A stretch of DNA of 30,747 nt from a virus. Under the pieces are notes generated by a model. It searched no databases, was not told where the DNA came from, and saw only the letters and a list, made by a program, of their open reading frames with translations. The stretch covers positions 1,413-32,159 of the IMG/VR virus record IMGVR_UViG_3300037961_001519. One strand, 5' to 3'. Within the stretch, counting starts at the first letter, position 1. The number at the start of each line of letters is the position of its first letter. Position numbers and translations under genes: made by a program. Of this stretch, positions 7,084-14,599 are shown one piece after another.

Positions 7084-8057
7084 ATCTTTTTCCAGGTGTT
7101 GAATTTAAGTTTAGCTTCTAGTCCAGAATATATATTTGATTCTACCACAGACTGCACATCCAGTCCAGATACAACCATGTCATTGATATCTTTCTCTTCT
7201 ATATTTGAGGGAAAGATAACTACGGAGTCGCCACTATCGATTGTTTTACTGATTCGATTGACAATCTCTCTGTTGCGGGGTTCGTTATCATAAATCCACA
7301 CAGGATTGCTAATCCCCCACTTACTAACATCAGCGTCAGCTCCGCACATAGCAATCGCGTTGCGAATGAACGTGCTGTCAAACGGTCCTTCTGTGATGAA
7401 TACTGGTTTGTCTGTGTCAACATCGTCTAATCCGTAAAGTTTGGGAGCATCATCGTCAAGCATCACCGTGATATATTTAATAGATTTAGGATTTGAGAAA
7501 TTTAGACTCCTACCCTGAATACCAATCAAATTTTTCTTGTAGTAAAGAGGAATGATGACTCTATCTTCTTCATGTTCCTCACTATCAAAGGTTTGTTTAA
7601 GTGAGTTTACAAATTTCTTGAAGTGCTTTGCATAATAAAACTTCGACGTGTCAAGTTGCCTTGCAGTCAAATATCCAGATGCCTTAGCACTTTCAGTTGC
7701 CTTTGGCAGTTTTAGTTTCTTTTTAAACTTTGGTGCCTCAAACTGAAACGTAGGTTCATCTACAACAAAATTCCTACCCGTATGCCCGTCTTTAAACTTC
7801 TCTAGGGTGTATTGTTTATGCAGGGAAACATCGATGTGTTTGATGAGGTTATTCAAAGACATCGAAGCACCACAATTGTGACACTTAAAGTTAGTGTTAG
7901 TCTTTACAGCGTAGATATACCCGCGTGCTTTGTTCTTATTTCTTTGCGAGTCACCACAAACAGGGCATCGAAAGTTATAAAGGTTTGACTTTACCTTTTT
8001 GAACTTACTTAATCTTGACGATATGAGTCCAATAAATTTGGAATCAATATGATCCAT
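7080..8057 (-). CDS. 61: DNA primase, T4 gp61-like
   Basis: A 325-residue primase that makes the RNA primers for lagging-strand synthesis with gp41 helicase. The N-terminal zinc ribbon has CPVC (31-34) and CHNC (59-62). A TOPRIM fold follows: FITEGPFDS (220-228) carries the conserved Glu (E223), and WIYDNEP (254-260) the acidic residue D257. Length and order match T4-type primases. The ATG at 8057 lies 14 bases inside the previous gene, and the end overlaps the nrdA start. Unlike T4, it is separated from gp41 by about 9.5 kb that includes a late gene block. Confidence 0.9.
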   Translation of the reverse strand: MDHIDSKFIGLISSRLSKFKKVKSNLYNFRCPVCGDSQRNKNKARGYIYAVKTNTNFKCHNCGASMSLNNLIKHIDVSLHKQYTLEKFKDGHTGRNFVVDEPTFQFEAPKFKKKLKLPKATESAKASGYLTARQLDTSKFYYAKHFKKFVNSLKQTFDSEEHEEDRVIIPLYYKKNLIGIQGRSLNFSNPKSIKYITVMLDDDAPKLYGLDDVDTDKPVFITEGPFDSTFIRNAIAMCGADADVSKWGISNPVWIYDNEPRNREIVNRISKTIDSGDSVVIFPSNIEEKDINDMVVSGLDVQSVVESNIYSGLEAKLKFNTWKKI

Positions 8058-8445
8058 TCACAAGAGCAACTGCTGGTGCCACTATAGCACTTTCAGCAGA
8101 GGATAACAAGGGGCGAAGAGTCTTAATCGCCTGAGGATTGGTAAGTGCTACGATTGCTCCCAGTATTCCGATGCCAATCCAAAGTTTCCGTTCCAGTAAT
8201 GATAATCGTTGAGTAACGCTGTCATGATCGAAGTCCATTTTATCACGCAGTTTGTCGATTTTGTCAAACAATACTGAGTCGATGTCTTCTTGCTTCGTAA
8301 TTCTTTCCTCATGGACGGCTAACATGCGCGACACATTGTTATTTACCTCAGCCAATTTTTCAATAGCAGAGTCTAACCTAGAGACTAATGTCTCAAAGTT
8401 CTGCAGTCTTTCCTCTAAAATCGCGACTTTAATTTGCTCCGCCAT
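8044..8445 (-). CDS. Coiled-coil protein with one membrane helix
   Basis: 133 residues. Residues 1-87 are charged heptad-like helix (VAILEERLQNFETLVSRL and MLAVHEERITKQEDID), then one hydrophobic segment KLWIGIGILGAIVALT (88-103), then a short alanine-rich tail. It looks like an inner-membrane or virion-associated anchor with a long N-terminal coiled coil. Proteins of this layout recur in T4-like cyanophages, without assigned function as far as I know. Overlaps the gp61 start by 14 bases and follows a small basic gene. Confidence 0.75.
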   Translation of the reverse strand: MAEQIKVAILEERLQNFETLVSRLDSAIEKLAEVNNNVSRMLAVHEERITKQEDIDSVLFDKIDKLRDKMDFDHDSVTQRLSLLERKLWIGIGILGAIVALTNPQAIKTLRPLLSSAESAIVAPAVALVNGSY

Positions 8446-8635
8446 TGTTAGGTTTCCACATTTTTCTTACACCTTTCATATAGATGTATTTCTTTCTCTT
8501 CTTCATTCTGACTGGAGGATCGTCACCTGCCTCTACAGTTCCAGCAATCTTACCGCCACCAACATTGTTGGTAGGAGCAGCAGCCATATCCTCTCGGATA
8601 TACTCAATGATTCTATCAAGGATTGTTTTTTTCAT
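8429..8635 (-). CDS. Small protein of unknown function (68 aa)
   Basis: 68 residues from the ATG at 8635 (MKKTILDRIIEYIRED). An N-terminal helix, a low-complexity turn (AAAPTNNVGGGKIAG) and a strongly basic tail (RMKKRKKYIYMKG) are visible. A second in-frame ATG lies 12 bases upstream (8647); I chose the later one because MKKT makes a compact helical start, but there is no clear ribosome site for either. The gene overlaps its neighbours on both sides. Function unknown; the proline/glycine linker and basic end suggest nucleic-acid or membrane contact. Confidence 0.65.
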   Translation of the reverse strand: MKKTILDRIIEYIREDMAAAPTNNVGGGKIAGTVEAGDDPPVRMKKRKKYIYMKGVRKMWKPNNGGAN

Positions 8636-9008
8636 CGTAGGCTGCATACAGTTTGTTTAGACAGTAGTCATCCACTGGAATATCATGAATATAAGTATGA
8701 GGATACTCAGGAATCTTGTCTAAGAAAACTATGAAAGTCTTCATACATCCCCACAGTTCTTCTTCAATTTTAAAGAATAACATGGGAGTTGTCGCTTCAC
8801 CAAAAATATTATACAAGATGATGAAATGATTCAGGAGCAGGTGAGTTTTTAACTCACCCGTATTCCTGTAACGTTTTAACAGTCTCTTGATATACTTAAA
8901 ATGATTTAAGTCTTTCTCAAAATCTTCTTTGGTTACTGCCTGAGGATTTTCATAATTTTTAATTGCGAAGAGGAGGAAGTTATCCCCATTCAATTCATTA
9001 AATAGCAT
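8616..9008 (-). CDS. Conserved-type phage protein of unknown function
   Basis: 130 residues, mostly helical with many aromatic residues (MLFNELNGDNFLLFA at the start, LLLNHFIILYNIFGEA in the middle). No enzyme motif and no clear transmembrane helix, though residues 56-70 are hydrophobic. The ATG at 9008 follows GATGAGGG. It begins six bases after the end of the structural gene at 9015 and overlaps the next small gene, so it may be expressed from the late promoter at 10131 by read-through, or from an unseen promoter. Function unknown. Confidence 0.7.
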   Translation of the reverse strand: MLFNELNGDNFLLFAIKNYENPQAVTKEDFEKDLNHFKYIKRLLKRYRNTGELKTHLLLNHFIILYNIFGEATTPMLFFKIEEELWGCMKTFIVFLDKIPEYPHTYIHDIPVDDYCLNKLYAAYDEKNNP

Positions 9009-9014
9009 CCCTCA

Positions 9015-10097
9015 TCATACCATGCTAGTAGGAGGATAGACAGTGCTGGTTGTGACACCAGACATTGCAACCAGAACTTCTTTCTTGACTCTTAAGGTTC
9101 CGTCGTCTTGAGTATAGGTGGTGACACCAACCCAACCGACACCTGCTTCAAACTGAGTTCCTTGAGCAGCACCAGCAGACGCTGCAGAAAGTCCGATTAC
9201 CTGATTCTCCTTACTCTTAACATCTTCGCCGCCAACAACAAAGATTTCTTCACCAGCTGCGATACCTCTTCTGATGTGGACAGCATCCAAACCATCAACC
9301 TGAGCGGAGAGTCCAACGCTGAACTCAAGACGCCTTACTCCAGGTGAAGGAGTGGTGATGGTTCCGATAGCGATGTTATTAGTAATGACTTCAGGATCTG
9401 TAGAAGTCATGGTAACGAAGTTGTCACCAACTTTAATCTCATCGAGTCCGTGAATATCACCTTCAAATGGACGCTCAACAACATCAACACTCAGTGCGCC
9501 AGCAGTGAATGTTTCACCTCTCTTAGCATGATAGTGATGATCGAGTGCTCTTACACCATTGGTAAGAATAATAGATGTGCTACTGGTTCCAGCAACGGAA
9601 GAGTGCATTCTCATGTCTTGGAAGACGTTTCTTCCATAGACAACCTGATCTAGTGCAGTAACTGCATCAGAAACTGCGGTAGGATCGGCGTCAACCAAAA
9701 TAATAGTATCGCCAATTGCAACTCTTGAGGTTACAGAAGAAGAATACTTCTTAGTTCTCTCAAATACACCACCACTAGATTGATTCAGAGTAGGATCTGT
9801 TGCGACATACTTAGGAGATTCAGTTACCTGATAAGAAACCTCATGAATCTCACCGCCACTCAAACCAGCGACAGATTGAATATGTGCAAGTTGAGTGCCA
9901 CCTACACTGACAATAACAGCCTCACCAAAGTAACCAGTTGCGCCACCGAAAACATTACCAAATCTGATAACGTCACCAGTTCCACCAGCACCAACTGTTC
10001 CGAAGGAAGTACCACTACCAATTACAGTTCTATTTGCATAGTTAACGGAGACGCTTCCTCCCGAAAACTTGTTGTCATTATTTCCCCAGAGTGCCAT
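9015..10097 (-). CDS. Probable virion structural protein
   Basis: 360 residues starting MALWGNNDNKFSGG, rich in Gly, Ser, Thr and Val, with many short alternating hydrophobic stretches as in beta-rich virion proteins. I see no cysteine. A full T4-type late promoter (TATAAATA) lies 33 bases upstream and a terminator separates it from the previous gene, so it forms its own late unit. I recall similar proteins beginning MALWGN annotated as structural in cyanomyoviruses (memory only). Its place in the particle (decoration, fibre or neck) cannot be told. Confidence 0.7.
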   Translation of the reverse strand: MALWGNNDNKFSGGSVSVNYANRTVIGSGTSFGTVGAGGTGDVIRFGNVFGGATGYFGEAVIVSVGGTQLAHIQSVAGLSGGEIHEVSYQVTESPKYVATDPTLNQSSGGVFERTKKYSSSVTSRVAIGDTIILVDADPTAVSDAVTALDQVVYGRNVFQDMRMHSSVAGTSSTSIILTNGVRALDHHYHAKRGETFTAGALSVDVVERPFEGDIHGLDEIKVGDNFVTMTSTDPEVITNNIAIGTITTPSPGVRRLEFSVGLSAQVDGLDAVHIRRGIAAGEEIFVVGGEDVKSKENQVIGLSAASAGAAQGTQFEAGVGWVGVTTYTQDDGTLRVKKEVLVAMSGVTTSTVYPPTSMV

Positions 10098-10130
10098 GTC
10101 TGTCTCTCTATGAATTTATTTGCTATAAGA

Positions 10131-10138
10131 TATTTATA
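10131..10138 (-). promoter_or_regulatory. T4-type late promoter (TATAAATA)
   Basis: An exact TATAAATA on the minus strand, 33 bases before the ATG of the structural gene at 10097. It touches the T-run of the terminator at 10138-10166, so one transcript ends where the next begins. Confidence 0.8.
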
Positions 10139-10166
10139 AAAATAGGATACCTTAAGAAGGTATCCT
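10138..10166 (-). terminator. Intrinsic terminator before structural gene
   Basis: Minus strand: AGGATACCTT (10157-10166) and AAGGTATCCT (10144-10153) form a perfect 10-bp stem with a 3-base loop (fewer closing pairs may form), followed by ATTTTTAT. It lies five bases after the stop of the 66-residue gene and would end the late transcript coming from 13192-13199. Confidence 0.85.
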
Positions 10167-10171
10167 GAGAA

Positions 10172-10372
10172 TCATTCTTCTCTTGTTTTGATTGCCTTAG
10201 TAACTACTTCAAGCAGTTGATCGTCCATGTCAGTTTTAGTCAACTTAACTGCCTTAGCAAGAATAACAAGACAGATCTCAATAAGTTTCTCACCCAATTC
10301 TTCATTTTCTGGAATCTTTGATACGGCATCAGAAATTACCTTTGATGCTAATGGAAGTAAAAATGAAAGCAT
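10172..10372 (-). CDS. Small helical protein of unknown function (66 aa)
   Basis: 66 residues. An N-terminal hydrophobic/amphipathic helix (MLSFLLPLASKVISDAV) is followed by an acidic turn (PENEELGEK) and a second hydrophobic helix (ICLVILAKAVKLT), ending in a charged tail. Two hydrophobic helices in such a small late gene allow a holin-like or virion-membrane role, but the helices are amphipathic and a soluble helical hairpin is equally possible. The ATG at 10372 has GAGG six bases upstream. It is the last gene before the terminator. Confidence 0.65.
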   Translation of the reverse strand: MLSFLLPLASKVISDAVSKIPENEELGEKLIEICLVILAKAVKLTKTDMDDQLLEVVTKAIKTREE

Positions 10373-10404
10373 GATGAACCTCAGTATGTTTATACTCTAT
10401 ATAT

Positions 10405-10722
10405 CTACTTTTGTCTAATTTGCGTTTCCAGCATAAAATCTGTAAACTTTTTTTTACTAGATTCGTCCATTCTATTAACAAACTCTTTTGATGCAGCAAC
10501 CATAGCATCAATTGAAGGTCCATCTCCCATATTATTTGAAAGGGAGACTTTCATTACAGGGTAAATGTTTGAAAATCTATATCTATTTTCACCAGTTTCA
10601 GCTGCAGTTTGATAGTCCTGAGACAATAAATCATCAGCACCCTTGTACAGTTTCTTATCGAAACCTGCAAAAGGTCCAGAGGCAGCTGCCGCATTAGTAT
10701 ATGCCCCGTTACCTCCTCTCAT
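10405..10722 (-). CDS. Probable virion-associated protein (105 aa)
   Basis: 105 residues starting MRGGNGAYTNAAAASGPF. The middle (ENRYRFSNIYPVMKVSLS) is mixed strand, and the C-terminal third is helical and charged. No known domain. The ATG overlaps the TAA of the preceding basic protein (TAATG), and the gene belongs to the late block driven from 13192-13199. Role in the virion is inferred from context only. Confidence 0.65.
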   Translation of the reverse strand: MRGGNGAYTNAAAASGPFAGFDKKLYKGADDLLSQDYQTAAETGENRYRFSNIYPVMKVSLSNNMGDGPSIDAMVAASKEFVNRMDESSKKKFTDFMLETQIRQK

Positions 10723-11597
10723 TACTCTTTATTGGAGACGTATCTTCCTAACTCCTTGTCGTAACGTTTTACTTCGCCAGGACGGAGACGACTTTTTGCT
10801 TCCTTTGCCTTGTCATAGAACTTGCCAAACTTCATTCGTTTGTCATCAGCAGCGTGCTTCTTCTTCTCTTTATCGTACCTATCGTACTTAGTTGCCTCAG
10901 ATACTTTCTTCTTTTTACCCTGGCAATGTGCTCTCTGAGAGAAACCTTTGGGGTTGTTACAGTCAATTGACTTCTTATATTTGTCACTCCAACCCTCATT
11001 CATCTTCTTAGTCTTCTTTTTCATCGAGTTGATGAACTTTCTATAGACTGCTGCTTCCGAAGTCTTGCCCATTTCTCTTGCTCTTTGTTCCATAGCAACT
11101 GCTGCCTGGATTTTGTGAGCATGAGATCTTGATGAATTGCGAATCTTAGATACAGATGCTTTAGCAGTCGCAACATCTTTGAACCCAAGTCCATGGATTG
11201 TTCCTTTTGGATTTTCGTCAGTGTAAAGATCAGAATGCTTCTTAGAATTAGCAGGTTGTCCCTTCTTCCTAGGAATACGAGGATTGGATTCCTCACTCAT
11301 CTCTTTTCTTTTCTTTCTCCCTCTCCTAACAGCAGCTAACAGTCTGTCCGTTTTGGATTTTCTTTTTAGATACTCTTCATCATCATAATCTGCACGCAAT
11401 TTCTTGCTTGCTGAACTGCCCATACCACCAGGCATTCCATAGTATTCTGGAAGAGGACCTCTCTCTGCAGTTAACTTAGCAGCGATTGCCATCTCCCTTC
11501 TTTTCTTCTTAGACTTACCTTTAAATTGGGGTGCCTTGGACTTATAAAAGTCCTTGATGACATCCCCCATATCGTCTTTCTTCAGATTTAAAGGCAT
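10722..11597 (-). CDS. Lys/Arg-rich late protein, probably virion-associated
   Basis: 291 residues, extremely basic. Two recognisable blocks occur. One around residues 124-160 begins YTDENPKGTIHGLGFKD and continues SHAHKIQAAVAMEQRARE, a pattern I associate with small DUF5872-like phage proteins (memory, not searched). The other at about 205-230 is KYKKSIDCNNPKGFSQ followed by RAHCQGKKKK, with two cysteines, a motif that recurs in many phage virion proteins. The rest is low complexity. High charge and late expression fit DNA packing inside the head. The ATG overlaps the TGA of the 520-residue gene, with GGTGAG upstream. Confidence 0.7.
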   Translation of the reverse strand: MPLNLKKDDMGDVIKDFYKSKAPQFKGKSKKKRREMAIAAKLTAERGPLPEYYGMPGGMGSSASKKLRADYDDEEYLKRKSKTDRLLAAVRRGRKKRKEMSEESNPRIPRKKGQPANSKKHSDLYTDENPKGTIHGLGFKDVATAKASVSKIRNSSRSHAHKIQAAVAMEQRAREMGKTSEAAVYRKFINSMKKKTKKMNEGWSDKYKKSIDCNNPKGFSQRAHCQGKKKKVSEATKYDRYDKEKKKHAADDKRMKFGKFYDKAKEAKSRLRPGEVKRYDKELGRYVSNKE

Positions 11598-13159
11598 CAG
11601 TCAGACTCACCAGCTCTTGCCTTATAAGGATTAGGTTTTGCTGCTCTCTTTTGAGAAAGTTTATTCCTAATCTTATCAACTGGAGTTACGCCTTGATAAC
11701 CTTTCTTACCTGGTACTTTCTTCTTACCTTGAGGTTGAATTGCTTTTCCTCTGGAAGACATTACACCACCAGTTTTACGCATGTCACGACTTACTTTGTC
11801 AAAAACAGACGTTCCATCTCTAGTTCCACCTTTCTCGGAGGGATTACCAGTCTTGAAGTCTTTGCCAGTTTCCTTAGCGTAGCGAGTACGCTCATCAACC
11901 ACCTCTACTTCTTCTCTTGTTTGTGTGCTTGAAGCATGTCCAGTAGGGATTTTACCCTGCATTTGTGCTTGAAGTCTCTGCTTATCAAGCATTTGTTGCT
12001 TTGTCATCAGTTGCTTCTTCTTGGCAAGCATCTGTTTATCTTCAGGTGATACTTCTTCACCAATCTTTTCCTTGCGTCCTACACCTGCACCTCTATATCC
12101 AGTGGATGCTTTGGGTTTGTCTCTACCCGCATCATATCCTGCCTTAGCAACACTCTTAACTCTATCTGCAAGAGATTTTACTTTTGATTTTGCCTTACCA
12201 GGTGCTGCTTGAATTGCTCTTGCAGTCTTCACTGCCTTACCAACTGCTTTACCTGCTCCCCCGATTGCCTTCTTAGCAGCAGACTTGAGTCTATCTTTCA
12301 TAGACTTCTTCGGTGTGGATGCTTTTACAGCAGAATCATAGTAGGAATCGGATGCTTCTTCAAGAGTTTTGAGAGCAGTCTCAATACCATGCTCAACTTC
12401 ATCCTCAGAGTATCCCTCTTCGATGAGTTCATCGTAGACAGATTCTACAACAAAGTCAAACTCATCAATCTCAATCATTTCGATGAGTTGCCCACCCATC
12501 TCTTCAACTGCTTCACCCAACTTAGGGTTAATTTTGATAACGTTCTTTACTTTCTTCTCTTTGATGGGTTTTGATGCCTCATCATCAGTCATTGGAGCAA
12601 CTTCAATCAAGTCGCTGAGATCTGCTCTCCAATTTGAACCTTCCATCTTGGTGGTTACCTTCTTTTTACCACTTGGAGAGGGGACAAATTCGCCATATTC
12701 ACCTTTAGATTTATCGTTATGCTCTACATCACCGTCAACATCTGTGTCAACTCTCTTGGTTGCCTTGGCAGACATCTTGGATACATCCTTATCAGGAACT
12801 TCAACGTTTCCATGAATGTTCTTTGCCTCTGCCATTTTCTTCTTCATCGCTTTGCCAATTGCCTTGCGACGTTTCATAAGATATGAATCAGTACTGTCCT
12901 TTTTACCGTCATTATTGACATCACCATCTTCTTTTCCAACAGGATCGAGTGCTTCCATCTTAGCAGCACGTTTTGCCTTAGTCTTAGCAAGAAGTCTTTC
13001 CTTAGCAGCCTGCTGTTCATCCTTAGGAATGTTGAACATATCCCTATCTGTCTTCAATTTTTCCGCAGGTTTACCTGGAACAGCAGATTCTTTAGCAACA
13101 GTTTCCAAGTATACCTTTGAAATAGCATTCAAAGGGTTAGGAGCGATTCCATTAGACAT
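11597..13159 (-). CDS. Large charged late protein with dockerin-like calcium loop
   Basis: 520 residues, low complexity, alternating basic and acidic stretches. Residues 79-102 contain GDVNNDGKKDSTD followed by SYLMKRRKAI, very like a dockerin/EF-hand calcium loop (D80, N82, D84, G85, D88, D91). A second acidic repeat DTDVDGDVEHND lies near residue 140. Residues about 213-267 form an acidic helical domain (IEMIEIDEFDFVVESVYDEL). About 285-350 is an Ala/Lys-rich helical stretch, and the C-terminus is basic. A TATAAATA late promoter lies 33 bases upstream. Likely an internal or core virion protein; function unknown. Confidence 0.7.
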   Translation of the reverse strand: MSNGIAPNPLNAISKVYLETVAKESAVPGKPAEKLKTDRDMFNIPKDEQQAAKERLLAKTKAKRAAKMEALDPVGKEDGDVNNDGKKDSTDSYLMKRRKAIGKAMKKKMAEAKNIHGNVEVPDKDVSKMSAKATKRVDTDVDGDVEHNDKSKGEYGEFVPSPSGKKKVTTKMEGSNWRADLSDLIEVAPMTDDEASKPIKEKKVKNVIKINPKLGEAVEEMGGQLIEMIEIDEFDFVVESVYDELIEEGYSEDEVEHGIETALKTLEEASDSYYDSAVKASTPKKSMKDRLKSAAKKAIGGAGKAVGKAVKTARAIQAAPGKAKSKVKSLADRVKSVAKAGYDAGRDKPKASTGYRGAGVGRKEKIGEEVSPEDKQMLAKKKQLMTKQQMLDKQRLQAQMQGKIPTGHASSTQTREEVEVVDERTRYAKETGKDFKTGNPSEKGGTRDGTSVFDKVSRDMRKTGGVMSSRGKAIQPQGKKKVPGKKGYQGVTPVDKIRNKLSQKRAAKPNPYKARAGESD

Positions 13160-13171
13160 GGCAATTCTATC

Positions 13172-14455
13172 TTACTTTTTAATCTTATACTTATTTATAA
13201 AGTCCTTTCCTGTAACGCCAGTAAATGCTTTTCCGCCCTGCTGAATATTCTTTGCACCTTCCTGAGAACCTGGAGTTGCTGCAACAGCGTTCTTATAATA
13301 CCCAGAAGTGCCAATTAAAGTGTTTTTATGCGTCTTATCACGCATAGTTCTGTCCATTTTGACTTCCGTATACTCTTTAATATCGCGAATCCACGACTTA
13401 AACATGAAATCTTCCTGCGTTACACAGATAAGATGGTTAGTTCCTCTACGAATAATCTCTCCAATCAGTCCAGTATTAAGGTTTTCAACGATGTCACCCA
13501 TCTTATAAATCAAACCACTGACATACTGATTACGAAGTCCTTTAGGATCTAACTTAGGGGCAATTTCCCACGTTTCAGCGACTTCTTTCTTCTTACCTTT
13601 GACTTTCATGCCTTGACGAACGGCATCAAACAAAGATTGTGTCTCTGCATCGCTAAGTGCTTTGGGTGTTCCCTTCTTAAATGCCTCAAAATCATCATCA
13701 ACAACCGCTTTTCTCATCTTAGAAGCAGACATTCCTTCGATTCCTTCTGCATCTGAGTCTCTAGCACCCGCAGAAATGACACGAATCTCATCAAAATCAT
13801 ACAATTCACCATTATATTTCTGAGCCAGATTCTCAAACTCTGCTTGTCTGTCAGAACCTACAACGATGTTGACATTTTTATATCCAAACTCATTAGCAGC
13901 AACTAATACATCAAAGATAGTCTTCATATCACTATCATTGATGATATTTTCCTCATAATCTGGGAACATTTTCCTCATAAAGGACACTTTCATGTCAGGA
14001 TCTAGAGGATTTTTCTTCGCATCTTGACTTCTGGAGGGATAAATCTTCAAATCTCCACCAGTAGACAGTCTTTTTGCCGCATTTAATAGCTTTTCGTGCC
14101 CTACAGTTGGAGGATTAAATCTACCAAACACTGTTGTGAGAGCCTCCGATTGAGCTCCCGAATCTCCTTCATCACCTTCAGGGGCTTTCTTCTTAGGTTC
14201 TGCTTTCTCTTCAGGTTTAGGTGCTTTCTTCTTGGCAGTTTCAGGTACTGCTGGGGCAGACTTCTTATTAGCATCGTCCTCTTGCTTTGCTTCTCTCTTC
14301 GACAGGAATTTTAACTTACCACCTTCCGTCTTTGCAACATAATTTCCACGGGAATCTAACCAACCACCGTGTCCGTCGCTCTTCAAATTAAGTTTTTTTG
14401 CCTGTGCGGACGCTTGTGACTCCGCTTCATACAGGAAACTAAAGAAACTTCTCAT
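13172..14455 (-). CDS. Nucleotidyltransferase-like late protein with capsid-targeting-like N-terminus
   Basis: 427 residues. Residues 107-120 contain VFGRFNPPTVGH, the nucleotide-binding HxGH-type motif (GRFNPPTxGH) of cytidylyl/adenylyltransferases. MSASKMRKAV (242-251) is the matching ISxxxxR motif. NMN adenylyltransferase and related synthases share these, so the substrate is open. The N-terminus MRSFFSFLYEAE resembles T4 internal-protein capsid-targeting peptides ending xE|A. A low-complexity Lys/Pro/Glu linker (60-100) follows. The C-terminal part has MGDIVENLNTGLIGEI, a KOW/SH3-like strand pattern. A GATAAATA late motif lies about 23 bases upstream. Late expression and this N-terminus suggest the enzyme is packaged and delivered into the host (inference). 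Confidence 0.8.
   Translation of the reverse strand: MRSFFSFLYEAESQASAQAKKLNLKSDGHGGWLDSRGNYVAKTEGGKLKFLSKREAKQEDDANKKSAPAVPETAKKKAPKPEEKAEPKKKAPEGDEGDSGAQSEALTTVFGRFNPPTVGHEKLLNAAKRLSTGGDLKIYPSRSQDAKKNPLDPDMKVSFMRKMFPDYEENIINDSDMKTIFDVLVAANEFGYKNVNIVVGSDRQAEFENLAQKYNGELYDFDEIRVISAGARDSDAEGIEGMSASKMRKAVVDDDFEAFKKGTPKALSDAETQSLFDAVRQGMKVKGKKKEVAETWEIAPKLDPKGLRNQYVSGLIYKMGDIVENLNTGLIGEIIRRGTNHLICVTQEDFMFKSWIRDIKEYTEVKMDRTMRDKTHKNTLIGTSGYYKNAVAATPGSQEGAKNIQQGGKAFTGVTGKDFINKYKIKK
13192..13199 (-). promoter_or_regulatory. T4-type late promoter (TATAAATA) inside gene end
   Basis: An exact TATAAATA on the minus strand within the last ten codons of the nucleotidyltransferase gene, 33 bases before the ATG of the 520-residue gene. 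The spacing equals that of the promoter at 10131-10138. Confidence 0.75.
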
Positions 14456-14477
14456 GTATAGTTAATTCTTATACATT

Positions 14478-14485
14478 TATTTATC
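14478..14485 (-). promoter_or_regulatory. T4-like late promoter motif (GATAAATA)
   Basis: GATAAATA on the minus strand, 23 bases before the nucleotidyltransferase ATG and three bases past the tRNA-Ala 3' end. Confidence 0.6.
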
Positions 14486-14487
14486 AA

Positions 14488-14560
14488 TGGAGTTATGGGG
14501 ACTCGAACCCCAAACCTCCTGCGTGCAAAGCAGGCGCTCTACCAATTGAGCTATAACCCC
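14488..14560 (-). tRNA. tRNA-Ala (anticodon TGC)
   Basis: A 73-base cloverleaf on the minus strand. The acceptor stem is GGGGTTA with TAACTCC (one G-U pair). The D arm is TAGCTCAATTGGTAGAG, the anticodon stem is CCTGC/GCAGG with loop TTTGCAC, and the T arm has GGTTCGAGTCC. It decodes GCA and possibly other GCN codons. No CCA encoded. It lies between two late genes but has its own sigma70 promoter. Confidence 0.95.
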
Positions 14561-14570
14561 CCATAACAAG

Positions 14571-14599
14571 AGTATACTATCAGTCTTCTACAATGTCAA
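14571..14599 (-). promoter_or_regulatory. sigma70 promoter for tRNA-Ala
   Basis: Minus strand: TTGACA (14594-14599, perfect -35), a 17-base spacer, TATACT (14571-14576, five of six). The tRNA 5' end is 10 bases past the -10, so transcription would start a few bases before the tRNA. The -35 is inside the last codons of the upstream late gene. Confidence 0.8.

Noticed and set aside
12816-13244. Longest plus-strand open frame in the late block
   Set aside because: It is antisense to the 520-residue gene, and its Ser/Phe-rich composition is the mirror of the Lys/Glu/Ala codons opposite.
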